Source: Nitrospira sp. (lineage in GTDB: Bacteria > Nitrospirota > Nitrospiria > Nitrospirales > Nitrospiraceae). From it: a stretch of DNA of 64,000 nucleotides. Where the stretch lies: the NCBI GenBank assembly GCA_018242685.1, contig JAFEBM010000015.1:55111-119110 (forward strand), in the 5' to 3' direction. The notes beneath the pieces were generated by a model, which had not been told where the DNA came from, ran no database searches, and saw only the letters and a list, made by a program, of their open reading frames with translations. Position numbers and translations under genes: made by a program. Positions 9,571-18,753 of the stretch are shown one piece after another; position 1 is the first letter of the stretch, and each line of letters opens with the position of its first letter.

Positions 9571-11127
9571 ATGGATTGCAGGCGTTCGTCTCACCACAGA
9601 GTCGCAGCTCTTATGATCGCCGGTCTGTGGGGTATCGTGTCTCCATCCCTGAGTTGGAGCCTGGATGTCGCCCAACCCATTTCTCAGGAACGTCATGAAG
9701 CGGTGTCGCTGGCGGATGCGGCCGTTCGCGCCTTGCAGAACAATCTCGACATCAGTCTCAGTCGCCACACCAAAGAAAGCCGATTGACCGACATCGTCAT
9801 CGAACAGGCGAAGTTCGATCCCACGCTGAGTGTGAACGGACGGTATCTCCGGACGGTCGATCCTCTCGAACGACCCGTGTTAGGGGCAACCGGTAATGAG
9901 CTTACCCAAATCACGAAGTTCGATCAGCGTAACCATACCCTGTCGGTCGATGCTTCGACCAACCTCATGACGGGCGGCAATTTCGATGTGAACTATAGCC
10001 CGGCAAGATACAGTGCGAATCTCGCCGAAGGATTCTTGTTCAACCCCGCCTGGACCGGAGGCTTGTCATTCACGGTGACCCAGCCGCTGCTTAAGAATGC
10101 CGGGATCGCGATCAACAAGACCTTCATCAAGGTCGCCCAAAACAATGCGGTCGTTGAACAGCATATCTTTCGGGACCGGGTCTTGACCGTCATTGCTTCG
10201 GTCGAACAAAACTATTGGGAACTGGTGTTTGCAAAAGAAAATGTGAAGGTCGCCCAAGCCGCATTGAAGGCCGCCGAGGAACTATTGGCCACCAACCGCA
10301 TCAAGGCCAACGCCGGCGTGATGTCCGTCGTCGATGTGCTCCAAGCCGAGGCCGCCGTCGCGTCTAGGGTGGAGCAGGTCTTGGTAGCCGAAAAGACCAT
10401 TCGCGATGAAGAAGATGAACTGCGGACTATCCTCAATCCGGGGGAAGCCGAGTTGCGGCAAACCGTGCGCCTCACGCCTGTCGATGCCCCCATCACATAT
10501 CTCGAAACTCTCAGTCTCGAAGAAGCCATCGAGACGGCGATCGAGCAGCGTCCGGAAATCGTCCAGGCAAAAAGGCATATCGAGTCCAGCGAATTAAACA
10601 AACAATTTGCCCGCAACCAACTACTCCCCACGCTATCGTTTCAAGGCACCATGGGCCTTACCGGACTCGGAGGGGACTATGGTGAGTCCTTTACGAGAAA
10701 CTTTAGCGGCAGCTTCTACAACTATGGCGCGGGCCTGATGTTCAGCTACCCGCTCGGCAACCGCTCTGCCGTCAGTACCTATACGAAGCGACAATTGGAA
10801 GCCAAGAATGCCGAAATCTCCCTCGCGAGCATCCGCCACCAAATTATTCGCGGCGTTCGTGAGGCTGTACGCCGCGTGCAGACCGACTTCAAGCGCATTG
10901 AGACCACCCGATCGGCACGTATCTTAGCCGAGAAACAACTGCAAACCGAACAGGAACGGTTGAGGGTGGGGCTCAGCGCGACTCGCTTTGTGCTCGATTT
11001 TCAGCGTGATCTTGCGACCGCGCAGGGAAACGAGTTACGGGCCATCATTGACTACAATAAGTCGCTCTCCAACCTCGCGCGTCATAAAGCCACGACGTTG
11101 GACCGCTATCATCTCGAATTGTCTTAG
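9571..11127 (+). CDS. TolC-family outer-membrane efflux channel
   Basis: This 518-aa protein is the outer-membrane channel of the pump. I chose ATG 9571 over an in-frame upstream ATG (9493) because GGAGGGAG sits 5 bp before it and the protein then begins with a signal peptide (a short basic n-region, then VAALMIAGLWGIVSPSLSWS). Two OEP repeats can be read: the first starts at SLADAAVRALQNNLDISLSR and the second at SLEEAIETAIEQRPEIVQAK, each followed by long Ala/Gln/Glu-rich coiled-coil segments. It is third in the row adaptor-permease-channel, so the window carries a complete tripartite system. The 203-bp gap after the permease could hold a separate promoter. Confidence 0.94.
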   Translation: MDCRRSSHHRVAALMIAGLWGIVSPSLSWSLDVAQPISQERHEAVSLADAAVRALQNNLDISLSRHTKESRLTDIVIEQAKFDPTLSVNGRYLRTVDPLERPVLGATGNELTQITKFDQRNHTLSVDASTNLMTGGNFDVNYSPARYSANLAEGFLFNPAWTGGLSFTVTQPLLKNAGIAINKTFIKVAQNNAVVEQHIFRDRVLTVIASVEQNYWELVFAKENVKVAQAALKAAEELLATNRIKANAGVMSVVDVLQAEAAVASRVEQVLVAEKTIRDEEDELRTILNPGEAELRQTVRLTPVDAPITYLETLSLEEAIETAIEQRPEIVQAKRHIESSELNKQFARNQLLPTLSFQGTMGLTGLGGDYGESFTRNFSGSFYNYGAGLMFSYPLGNRSAVSTYTKRQLEAKNAEISLASIRHQIIRGVREAVRRVQTDFKRIETTRSARILAEKQLQTEQERLRVGLSATRFVLDFQRDLATAQGNELRAIIDYNKSLSNLARHKATTLDRYHLELS

Positions 11128-11295
11128 TCCTTGTCTGGTTCCAATACCATTCGGCCCTTGAAGTCCTCATTGACTTGTCGCACAGGCACTTGCCAAAATG
11201 CGCGTGTCATTCGCTCCTTGCGGTGGCGTCCAACACAATGGGGTACAGCCGACCATGCACGAGAGAGAACCATGCGCGCAGAATGTTGAGATACG

Positions 11296-13248
11296 ATGAG
11301 GCTAACGCGTACCTTCTTGTTCTTACCGAACTCCCTCCCGTGGTGGCTGATGCTCGTGCTGGTGGCCACGAACCTGCACGGCATTGCAGTAGCGGCGCAA
11401 GCTGACGACGAAAAAGCGCAGACCATCGTCCACATGCTCGATTATGTCGGTGTGGACTACCCAGAGTTCGTACGGGATAGTAGGGTTGTCAATGCCGAGG
11501 AATACGCGGAACAACGCGAGTTCGCCACTCAGGCCGTCATTCTTCTCGGCACATTACCCGTCGTGCCGGAGCAGCCCCTGCTGCTACAGCAGGCTCGTAG
11601 ACTGCTCGCGCGTATTGATGCCAAGGCGCCGGGTGAGGAGGTTTCCATGCTCGCCGGCCAGCTGCGTGTCGGCGTGATCCAAGCGTGGAAGCTGGTCGTG
11701 GCACCACAGCAACCTCCAGCCCTCCAGCAGGCCGAACAGCTGTTTGCGCAACACTGCGCCCTGTGTCACGGTACACAGGGTCGCGGCGACGGACCTCTAG
11801 CCAAGGGCATGGAACCGACACCTCGTGATTTACACGATGAGGCCCGCATGCGCCAGCGCAGCCTGTACGGCCTGTACAATACCATTTCACTTGGCGTGCA
11901 CGGTACGCCGATGCGCGCCTTTACCGAATTTTCAGAGGCTGATCGCTGGTCGCTGGCGTTCTTCGTCGGCAGCCTGCGCGCCGATTCTGAAACAGTGGCG
12001 AAAGGCGAAACACTGTGGCGACAAGGCGAGGGCAAAGCAGCGTTTGACAGCTTACGTGCGCTGGTGACAGCGACGCCAAGTGAGCAAGCCCCTCTCGGCT
12101 CAGCGATAGACGCTGTGCGCGCTTACCTGACGCAACAGCCACAGGCGCTGCAGGCCCAGGTCCCAGCCCAGAGGCCGTTGGCCTTCTCGCGCTCCAAGCT
12201 CGACGAGACAGCCAAGGTTTACGCGCAGGGCAACCGAGAGGGTGCACAGCGTCTTGCGATCGCGGCCTATCTTGAAGGCTTCGAGCTGATCGAATCGGCA
12301 CTGGACAACGTTGACGCACCCCTCCGCGCAGACACCGAGCGCGAGATGATGGCGCTCCGCGCGGCCATCGATGAGGGGCGGCCGTCCGAGGCTGTGACAG
12401 CACAGACGGTGAAGGTCACGGTGCTACTCGATCGTGCCGCTGCTGCGCTCTCCGGCAGCAGTCTATCGCCAAATACGGCCTTCGTGAGTTCTCTGTTGAT
12501 CTTGCTACGAGAGGGATTGGAGGCGATCCTGGTAGTCGCAGCCATCGTAGCGTTCACCGTCAAGACTGGGCGGCATGATGCTACGCCCTACATCCACGCC
12601 GGTTGGATCGGAGCCGTGGTGCTGGGTGGCATCACATGGGTCGTAGCCCGTTATGCGCTGAACATCTCCGGCGCCGACCGAGAACTGACGGAAGGCATCA
12701 CCGCGCTACTGGCCGCGGCAATGCTGCTCTACGTCGGCTGGTGGTTGCATAACCGTTCAAATGCGCAGGCCTGGAACCGCTTCATCCGCGAACAAATCAA
12801 TACCGCGCTGGGCAAGCGCACGCTATGGGCGATGGCCGGTCTCTCGTTTCTCGTCGTGTACCGAGAATTGTTCGAAGTGATCCTGTTCTACGAGACATTG
12901 TGGTCGCAGGCCGGCGCGGGCGGGCAGGGCGCGGTGCTGTGGGGCATTGCCGCGGCAGGACTGCTGCTGATGCTGATTGGGGGGATGATCCTTCGCTATA
13001 GCGTGCGTTTGCCGATCGGGCCATTCTTCACTGTCACCTCAATCCTGCTGGCGCTGATGGCCGTCGTCTTCGTCGGTAACGGTGTTGCGGCGCTGCAAGA
13101 AGCGGGTGTGCTGGAGGCGACGACGGTTCGCTTCTTCTCATTTCCGCTGCTGGGCATCCACCCAACCGCGCAAAGCCTCGTGCCGCAGGCGCTGACGCTC
13201 GCGTTGATCGCCGGTGGGTTATGGTCCACCCGGGCGAAGTCGTCATAA
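11296..13248 (+). CDS. Cytochrome c / FTR1 iron permease fusion
   Basis: The 650-aa protein joins a periplasmic cytochrome c-like domain to an FTR1-type high-affinity iron permease. A signal peptide (about residues 1-34, hydrophobic WWLMLVLVATNLHGIAVA) leads into a region with a single haem motif, CALCH, at residues 154-158, and probable axial Met in AKGMEPTPRDLHD. After a helical linker come about seven membrane segments with the two REXXE iron-binding motifs of the family: REGLE at 405-409 and RELFE at 523-527. The haem may pass electrons to oxidise Fe(II) before transport, as proposed for similar fusions; that is inference. The next gene encodes another membrane protein with repeated Glu motifs. 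Confidence 0.93.
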   Translation: MRLTRTFLFLPNSLPWWLMLVLVATNLHGIAVAAQADDEKAQTIVHMLDYVGVDYPEFVRDSRVVNAEEYAEQREFATQAVILLGTLPVVPEQPLLLQQARRLLARIDAKAPGEEVSMLAGQLRVGVIQAWKLVVAPQQPPALQQAEQLFAQHCALCHGTQGRGDGPLAKGMEPTPRDLHDEARMRQRSLYGLYNTISLGVHGTPMRAFTEFSEADRWSLAFFVGSLRADSETVAKGETLWRQGEGKAAFDSLRALVTATPSEQAPLGSAIDAVRAYLTQQPQALQAQVPAQRPLAFSRSKLDETAKVYAQGNREGAQRLAIAAYLEGFELIESALDNVDAPLRADTEREMMALRAAIDEGRPSEAVTAQTVKVTVLLDRAAAALSGSSLSPNTAFVSSLLILLREGLEAILVVAAIVAFTVKTGRHDATPYIHAGWIGAVVLGGITWVVARYALNISGADRELTEGITALLAAAMLLYVGWWLHNRSNAQAWNRFIREQINTALGKRTLWAMAGLSFLVVYRELFEVILFYETLWSQAGAGGQGAVLWGIAAAGLLLMLIGGMILRYSVRLPIGPFFTVTSILLALMAVVFVGNGVAALQEAGVLEATTVRFFSFPLLGIHPTAQSLVPQALTLALIAGGLWSTRAKSS

Positions 13249-13403
13249 ACGAACGCACCGCATCTACCGCCCATGCATTGTCTCTGGGCGAGGCCGTCTT
13301 CGACTGTGAGGCTTTGAATCTGATACCTCTCGACGTACCGTTCCAGTTCGACGCGGAAGTCGCGGTGCGATGCTCATGACGGATGCGGCTCCGTCACTGC
13401 TCT

Positions 13404-14024
13404 ATGAACCTCCAAGTGTTTGTCGCGTCTTTGGCCGGCGCCGGCGTCGAATTTCTGGAAACCGCAGCGATTGCCTATGCGCTGGCGCGAACCGGTTCCG
13501 TCGGGGAAGCGATCGTCGGAACGGTGTTGGGAAACCTGCTCATCGCCTTCCCGGCTTATTTCGCCTGGCCATGGCTCGCGCGCATTCCCATTCATCTCTT
13601 CCAATGCGGAGTCGGCCTCCTCCTGCTCTGGCTCGGTGGGTCGTGGTTGATCAAGTCCGTTCTTCGGAAGCGGCACAAACAACGGCCGAGATGGGTCGAT
13701 GATCCTTTGCGTGGGTTTCCAAGCTGCCGCGAATCGGGTGGGACGAGGTTCAACTTCTTCACGACCGTGATCATGACGAAAAGCGCTGCGATCGAGGCGT
13801 TCGAAATTTGCACGATTGTCTCGGCGGTGGCTGTGGCGTCCGGGGCGTGGGGTTCCGCGTTGGCGGGAATGACCGTGGCGTTGTTGGGGACGGGATGCTT
13901 GGTGATTGTCGCAAAAGGCACATTGCAGCACGTGCCGGAGGTTGACTTCAAACTATGGACCGGGGTGCTGCTTTCGTCGATCGGCCTCTGGTGGCTATAC
14001 GAAGGGTTGGTGAATTGGCCGTGA
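13404..14024 (+). CDS. Small polytopic membrane protein with duplicated E-x-x-E-like segments (COG4280-like)
   Basis: The protein is about 206 aa with roughly six hydrophobic segments. It contains an internal direct repeat. The first copy holds GVEFLETAAIAYAL followed by a Gly-rich VGTVLGNLL; the second holds AIEAFEICTIVSAV followed by LAGMTVALLG. Paired Glu residues in the membrane and the duplication resemble uncharacterised COG4280 proteins and recall metal and ion transporters of the FTR1 or GDT1 type. Its position 155 bp after the FTR1 gene supports a metal role by inference only. The start is uncertain: ATG 13404 gives a hydrophobic N-terminus directly, ATG 13383 adds seven residues, and neither has a clear ribosome binding site. 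Confidence 0.8.
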   Translation: MNLQVFVASLAGAGVEFLETAAIAYALARTGSVGEAIVGTVLGNLLIAFPAYFAWPWLARIPIHLFQCGVGLLLLWLGGSWLIKSVLRKRHKQRPRWVDDPLRGFPSCRESGGTRFNFFTTVIMTKSAAIEAFEICTIVSAVAVASGAWGSALAGMTVALLGTGCLVIVAKGTLQHVPEVDFKLWTGVLLSSIGLWWLYEGLVNWP

Positions 14025-14085
14025 GTGACTGCTTGCCCGAACAAGCGGCCTGGAGTCCGAGCTACAATGGTCGGAAAGAATGGGT

Positions 14086-15147
14086 TCAGAAAACCGGTTT
14101 CGGAGTAATTGCTGCGGCAAGTTCGGTCAACAGACGTTCTGTCTCGTTCCAGCCCAGACAGGCATCAGTAATTGAGACCCCATGAAGGAGGGCCACGCCT
14201 TCTTTCCACGCCTGTCTGCCGGGATTGAGGTTGCTCTCGATCATGAGACCCATGATGGTTTGGCGGCCTTCACGGAACTGCCTCAGAACCTCATGAGCGA
14301 CCACGCCTTGGCGCGTGTGATCTTTCATCGAATTGTCGTGTGAACAATCGATCATGATCGGACGGGCGATGCCTTCTCTGGCGACCGCGGTTTCGGCCCG
14401 AGCGACATGTTCCTCTTCGTAGTTCGTCCTTCCTCCTCCACCACGGAGAACGATATGGCGGTCGGGGTTGCCCATGGTTCTGATGATTGCAGTTTGACCG
14501 TCGGCGTTGATGCCGACGAAATGGTGTGGGGTGCGGGCGGAAAGCATGGCATTGACGGCAACCTGCAAGCTGCCTTCAGTCCCATTCTTGAAGCCGACCG
14601 GCATGGACACGCCGCTCGCCATTTCCCGATGCGTCTGGCTTTCTGTGGTGCGGGCGCCGATCGCCGTCCAACTGATGAGGTCGGCGATGTACTGCGGACT
14701 GATCGGATCCAGCAGCTCTGTGCCGCAGGGAAGACCCAATTGATTGATCTTGAGGAGAATGGTCCTTGCCAACTCCACCCCCGTCGCGATGTCACAGGTT
14801 CCATCGAGGTGTGGGTCGTTGATCAGGCCCTTCCATCCCACGGTGGTTCGTGGCTTTTCGAAATAGGTCCGCATGACAATCAAGAAGCGGTCGCGTAACG
14901 TATCGGCAAGTGGCATGAGTTTTTCGGCATATTCATAGGCGGCATTGGGGTCATGAACAGAACAGGGGCCCACGATGACCAACAGCCGATCACGGTCTTG
15001 TCCGTGAAGTATTCGGCGAATCGCTTCTCGGGTTTCGACGACGAGTGCCGCAGACTGATCGGTAATAGGTAGTTTGGTCTTAATGGCGCGCGGGGATGGC
15101 AACGCTTTGATTTCAATAACATGCTGATTGTCGATCGGTCTATTCAT
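14086..15147 (-). CDS. aroG: 3-deoxy-7-phosphoheptulonate synthase (class I DAHP synthase)
   Basis: The 353-aa enzyme condenses phosphoenolpyruvate with erythrose 4-phosphate, the first step of the shikimate pathway. Class I (AroF/G/H) landmarks are plain: VIVGPCSVHD, MRTYFEKPRTTVGWKG, GTELLDPISPQYIADLISW, GARTTESQTHREMASG, PIMIDCSHDNS and MGLMIESNLNPGRQ. Length matches the E. coli isoenzymes. It lies alone on the minus strand, convergent with the membrane protein gene and 61 bp from it. Two near-identical 21-bp units lie directly upstream of its start and could be an operator. A DAHP synthase beside an NRPS and iron genes could feed a catechol precursor, but it may simply be the housekeeping enzyme. 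Confidence 0.96.
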   Translation of the reverse strand: MNRPIDNQHVIEIKALPSPRAIKTKLPITDQSAALVVETREAIRRILHGQDRDRLLVIVGPCSVHDPNAAYEYAEKLMPLADTLRDRFLIVMRTYFEKPRTTVGWKGLINDPHLDGTCDIATGVELARTILLKINQLGLPCGTELLDPISPQYIADLISWTAIGARTTESQTHREMASGVSMPVGFKNGTEGSLQVAVNAMLSARTPHHFVGINADGQTAIIRTMGNPDRHIVLRGGGGRTNYEEEHVARAETAVAREGIARPIMIDCSHDNSMKDHTRQGVVAHEVLRQFREGRQTIMGLMIESNLNPGRQAWKEGVALLHGVSITDACLGWNETERLLTELAAAITPKPVF

Positions 15148-15162
15148 GAATTGTAATATCCT

Positions 15163-15204
15163 TGAGCGATCCGAGTGGCCCTATGAGCGATCCAACTGGC
15201 TCTA
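15163..15204. repeat. Two tandem 21-bp units in the aroG leader
   Basis: Bases 15163-15183 and 15184-15204 are two head-to-tail 21-bp units starting TGAGCGATCC and ending CTA, identical at about 17 of 21 positions. They end 15 bases from the aroG start codon on its upstream side. Spacing of two helical turns would place a repeated protein-binding site on one DNA face. No known operator consensus is recognised. Confidence 0.6.
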
Positions 15205-15316
15205 TCTTCGGGGGTAGCAATGTAACGAATTATGCCCGAAAAGTCCATACCGAGTGACCCGTCCTGGAATCAAGCTGGTCGGGTGCGCCGAACCGGCTGT
15301 TCTTGCAATTCTGACC

Positions 15317-15667
15317 ATGGATGCCTATTCTACGGCCATGTCTTCGATGACGCTCAGACCCCTCTCATCGTTACTCCGCGCAGGAGTCGCCTTGGGAATG
15401 ATCTGCATCATCCTGGGACTGGCTCCGTTCGCCGCGGCCCAGGATGTCCACCACGAGTTAGCCGCGGCCGATTCGGATGGTCACGAACATTCGGACACCG
15501 ACATCTGCCAGTGGGTTCAGCACCACATCGCCGGCTCGGTTGATCTCGATCTTCCACGATTAGCCGTTTGCGACGTTGTGCGGCACCAGGAACTTCCTTC
15601 TGAATCCATTCTGCTTTCGGCAGCCCCTTCGCTTGTCGGTCCTTCCCGCGCTCCTCCTCAAGTATAA
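15317..15667 (+). CDS. Small secreted His-rich protein upstream of TonB-dependent receptor
   Basis: The protein is about 116 aa from ATG 15317; ATG 15338 or 15350 are alternatives and none has a clear ribosome binding site. A signal peptide (LRAGVALGMICIILGLAPFAAAQ) is followed by a short mature part with clustered His and Asp (DVHHELAAADSDGHEHSD) and a CQWVQHHIAGSV segment. Such His/Asp clusters can bind Zn, Cu or Ni. It lies about 110 bp before the receptor gene on the same strand and may be a periplasmic metal-binding or sensing partner; this is inference. Composition resembles small DUF2946-type proteins, but I cannot assign a family. Confidence 0.65.
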   Translation: MDAYSTAMSSMTLRPLSSLLRAGVALGMICIILGLAPFAAAQDVHHELAAADSDGHEHSDTDICQWVQHHIAGSVDLDLPRLAVCDVVRHQELPSESILLSAAPSLVGPSRAPPQV

Positions 15668-15778
15668 CCGAACGTCACGTCAAGCAGTCAGGACGGTTGA
15701 TAGGCCGTGCAGTCCACGTACGCCTATTCCATTCATTTTCGTTTGTTAATCGCGGACTTGTGAGTGAAGAGGGGCATA

Positions 15779-18196
15779 ATGTATCCAGTTGTGAGATGTG
15801 CGTTGGACACGATGTTCGTAATGGTGGTTACGACAATGGCATTAGGAATGTTTTCAGTCGCTTATGCACAGAATGGCGAACAAGCCCAGACAATCAAGGG
15901 GGTTGTCCAAAACCAAGATCTTCGGCGCGTGCCGCAAGCGGTCATCGAAGTGAAGAGTCAAGACGGAGAAATTGTATCGTCTGGGGTCTCGAACGGTGCT
16001 GGAGAATTCAAGATTGCGGTCCCCAATCGCGGCACGTACTCCGTCAGCGCCGTGCAGGAGACCTACCGGAGCGAGTACGTCGTGTTGACGCTTGGTGAAG
16101 AGCCGCAGAAGCCTCTCACTCTGACACTCTCCAAGACCGAAGAAGTGTCGCTTGTGGTCGTGTCACCCTTGCCGCCTATCCAGACCAAAGCGTCGAGCGA
16201 GACCTATTCCCTCAGCCGAAAGGAAATCGAAATCCTTCCGCGTGGAAACAACATCGATCTTGATCAACTGCTGTTGACGATCCCGAGTGCAGTGAACGGG
16301 TCTTTGGGGCAGGTTCACATCCACCAAGAGCATGGCAACATTCAATACCGCATCGATGGAGTTCCAATCCCTGACACGGTGTCGACCACGTTTTCCGATG
16401 TGATTTCGCCGCGGGCCTGGGAGCGGGCCGATATTGTGTTGGGCGGGATGGAAGCGAATGTGGGAAATAAAACGGCCGCGCTTGTCGATATTACGACGAA
16501 GAGCGGCACGAAGCCGGCATTTGGGTCGATCCAGATGTTCGGCGGCTCGAATAAAACGATCAATCCCTCGTTTGAGTATGGAGGCACGATCGGCCAGAAG
16601 TTCCGCTATTATGTTTTGAACAGCCTGAGGTCGACGGATCGAGGCATCGATCCGCCGACCCTCGGCCATTCCGTTTTTCACGACCAGAGCGAGCGCAACC
16701 AAACGATGTTCCGCGGCGACTATCAGCATGACAATAACAATAACTTCACTCTGCTGTTCTTGAACTCCATCGCGAAGTATCAGATCCCTACGGCTTCCGG
16801 GCAGACACCGAACCCTACGATTGTCGATTTGTTGCCCGCGGGATTTATTCCGGCGCCGTCGCAAATGGTCAATGAAAATCAGAAGGAGAATAACCAATAC
16901 GGCCAATTGGTGTGGCGACACGACATCAACACCCGCAATTTTTTTAGTTTGGCTGCGTATTTCCGCCAAACGAGGGCTACGTTCACCACGGATCCGCTCA
17001 ATGTCTTGGCCTACGTGCAGGATGCAGCCGAACCCTTCTCGTCCGGCAGCCAAGACCGCACAGGCTATTCCGGCGGAGTGCGTTTGGATTACACGTTCGT
17101 CCATAGCAAGGAACATCTGATTAAGGCGGGGTTCCAGATCAATCGGACTCAGGCGATCAATAAGACGAGACTGTTCACGTTTCTGGATGATGGACTGGGT
17201 AATCCAATTGGCGGGGTGATCAATCGCAACGCCGACAATCGGTTGATCGGCTGGCGGCAGGGATTTTGGATTCAGGATCAATGGACTCCGAACGAACATT
17301 GGACAATTAACATCGGTGTCCGCGCCGATGCGGTCCAGTATCTTCGTGACGAGGGGCAACTAAGCCCCCGGATCGGCGTCACCTACCGATACAACCCAGC
17401 CCATGCGTTCCATGCGTATTATGGCCGCATGTTTACTCCTCCAAATCTGGAAACGATTTCCTTTGCCAAGTTGAATACAGCGGGAACAAAGGCTGCTCCG
17501 GAAGATGCCGCCAACAATCTCCCTCGGGCCGAGCGTGCCCATTACTTTCAGATCGGCAGCACCCACGCCTTGACGGATTGGGCGACCCTGCAGCTGACCG
17601 GTTACTACAAGCTGGCCCACTACTTTTTGGATGCCGGCCAGTTTGGGACAACACCGTTGCTGAATTCTTATGCCTTTGAACGGGGCTGGACCAGGGGCGC
17701 CGATGCAGCGCTCAAGGTGTCGTTTGGGGAGCATCTGGCCGGTCGCGGCAACATTGCATGGGGCCAATGCAAAGGGTATGGCCTACAATCCGGCCAGTTC
17801 TTATTAGATGTGACTGAGATCAGAGACATCAATTCGCCTGGTGGCGTGTTTTGCGATCACATGCAGACAGTGACCGCGTCGGGGGTCCTGAGTTACCGAT
17901 TGTTCGATCGAACAACACTCACCGGTCAGGTTCTGTTTGCGTCGGGATTACGGACGGCGGCGGAAGACGCAAAGACGAACTCCTCGCACATGCCTTCCTA
18001 CACGATCTATAACGTTTCGATCGACCATGTCATTCTATTGCCCTGGCATGGGCAGAAGCTGTCGCTCGGGTTCGATATTGTGAATGCCCTGGATCAAAAG
18101 TATTTCATCAACCAAGGGGAAGGCAGTATCGGTCTCGGCGTGTCTCATGCCGGTATGCCGCGCTCCTTCTTCTTCCGCGGGCAATGGTTCTTCTAA
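15779..18196 (+). CDS. TonB-dependent outer-membrane receptor with N-terminal carboxypeptidase-regulatory-like domain
   Basis: The protein has 805 aa from ATG 15779, which has GAAGAGGGG just upstream; an in-frame GTG at 15764 is less likely. A signal peptide ends near AYAQ (residue 31). A carboxypeptidase-regulatory-like domain (about 37-112, IKGVVQNQDLRRVPQAVIEV) precedes the plug (about 140-240, QYRIDGVPIPD and ALVDITTKSGT). The beta-barrel then runs to an aromatic C-terminus, FRGQWFF. It imports a large or scarce ligand using TonB-derived energy. Flanking small secreted proteins, one His-rich and one with a TonB-C-like fold, and a nearby CobW GTPase point to a metal or metallophore ligand, but the sequence alone does not fix it. 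Confidence 0.94.
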   Translation: MYPVVRCALDTMFVMVVTTMALGMFSVAYAQNGEQAQTIKGVVQNQDLRRVPQAVIEVKSQDGEIVSSGVSNGAGEFKIAVPNRGTYSVSAVQETYRSEYVVLTLGEEPQKPLTLTLSKTEEVSLVVVSPLPPIQTKASSETYSLSRKEIEILPRGNNIDLDQLLLTIPSAVNGSLGQVHIHQEHGNIQYRIDGVPIPDTVSTTFSDVISPRAWERADIVLGGMEANVGNKTAALVDITTKSGTKPAFGSIQMFGGSNKTINPSFEYGGTIGQKFRYYVLNSLRSTDRGIDPPTLGHSVFHDQSERNQTMFRGDYQHDNNNNFTLLFLNSIAKYQIPTASGQTPNPTIVDLLPAGFIPAPSQMVNENQKENNQYGQLVWRHDINTRNFFSLAAYFRQTRATFTTDPLNVLAYVQDAAEPFSSGSQDRTGYSGGVRLDYTFVHSKEHLIKAGFQINRTQAINKTRLFTFLDDGLGNPIGGVINRNADNRLIGWRQGFWIQDQWTPNEHWTINIGVRADAVQYLRDEGQLSPRIGVTYRYNPAHAFHAYYGRMFTPPNLETISFAKLNTAGTKAAPEDAANNLPRAERAHYFQIGSTHALTDWATLQLTGYYKLAHYFLDAGQFGTTPLLNSYAFERGWTRGADAALKVSFGEHLAGRGNIAWGQCKGYGLQSGQFLLDVTEIRDINSPGGVFCDHMQTVTASGVLSYRLFDRTTLTGQVLFASGLRTAAEDAKTNSSHMPSYTIYNVSIDHVILLPWHGQKLSLGFDIVNALDQKYFINQGEGSIGLGVSHAGMPRSFFFRGQWFF

Positions 18197-18211
18197 TAGA
18201 AAGGTTTTATT

Positions 18212-18664
18212 ATGAATCCGGTGGGACGTTTCGTCGGTAAACAGATCGTTTCGTGCTGCGCACTCTGTGTGGTGCTTGTCCCCGCTGCTGCATTCGCGGT
18301 GGGGGTTGATAACGCGACACATGAGAGTGATCATGAGGAGGATGTCCTCGAGTTACCAGAAGTCCATGTCCATGGACTGTCTCTCAACAAAGATCGGCAA
18401 TTGGGTCCTGTGGCCAAATCCACGCCCTGGCCTGGTATTCCTGCGTCACTCAATGCTCAAGAACTCGATGATTGGATGAAGGCCCGCCTGCTAGTCTCCA
18501 AGCAGGCGAAGGTGACTGTGGTGGTCTTAGAACCGTGCAAGCATCGTGAGTTGACGACTGCCGGAGTCAATGCACTCGGTAAATGGACCTTCGATCCCCA
18601 AATGAAAGGGGACGATCCGGTCGACGGCGAGCTGACGGTCCGAATTCATTTCCGTACGCGGTGA
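18212..18664 (+). CDS. Small secreted protein with TonB C-terminal-like domain
   Basis: This 150-aa protein begins with a signal peptide (CCALCVVLVPAAAFA), then an acidic His-containing stretch (ATHESDHEEDVLELPEVHVHG). The C-terminal half (about 90-150) has the pattern of TonB C-terminal domains: KVTVVVLEPCKHRELTTAGV, ALGKWTFDPQ, DGELTVRIHF. It lacks the proline-rich spacer and a clear retained membrane anchor expected of a true TonB. It starts 15 bp after the receptor stop, with AGAAAGG as ribosome binding site, so it is almost surely in the same operon. It may be a dedicated partner or periplasmic chaperone of the receptor; this is inference. Confidence 0.8.
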   Translation: MNPVGRFVGKQIVSCCALCVVLVPAAAFAVGVDNATHESDHEEDVLELPEVHVHGLSLNKDRQLGPVAKSTPWPGIPASLNAQELDDWMKARLLVSKQAKVTVVVLEPCKHRELTTAGVNALGKWTFDPQMKGDDPVDGELTVRIHFRTR

Positions 18665-18753
18665 AGACACCGCTCGGTGTTCGTCAATCCAGGGGCCGGC
18701 AAGAGATCGGTTGACGCTTGACGGGTGGCGGGTAACACTTTATCGTCGCACGC

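Noticed and set aside
16163..17359. 398-codon open frame on the minus strand
   Set aside because: It lies wholly inside the TonB-receptor gene in antisense, with Arg-rich text typical of shadow frames and no family pattern.
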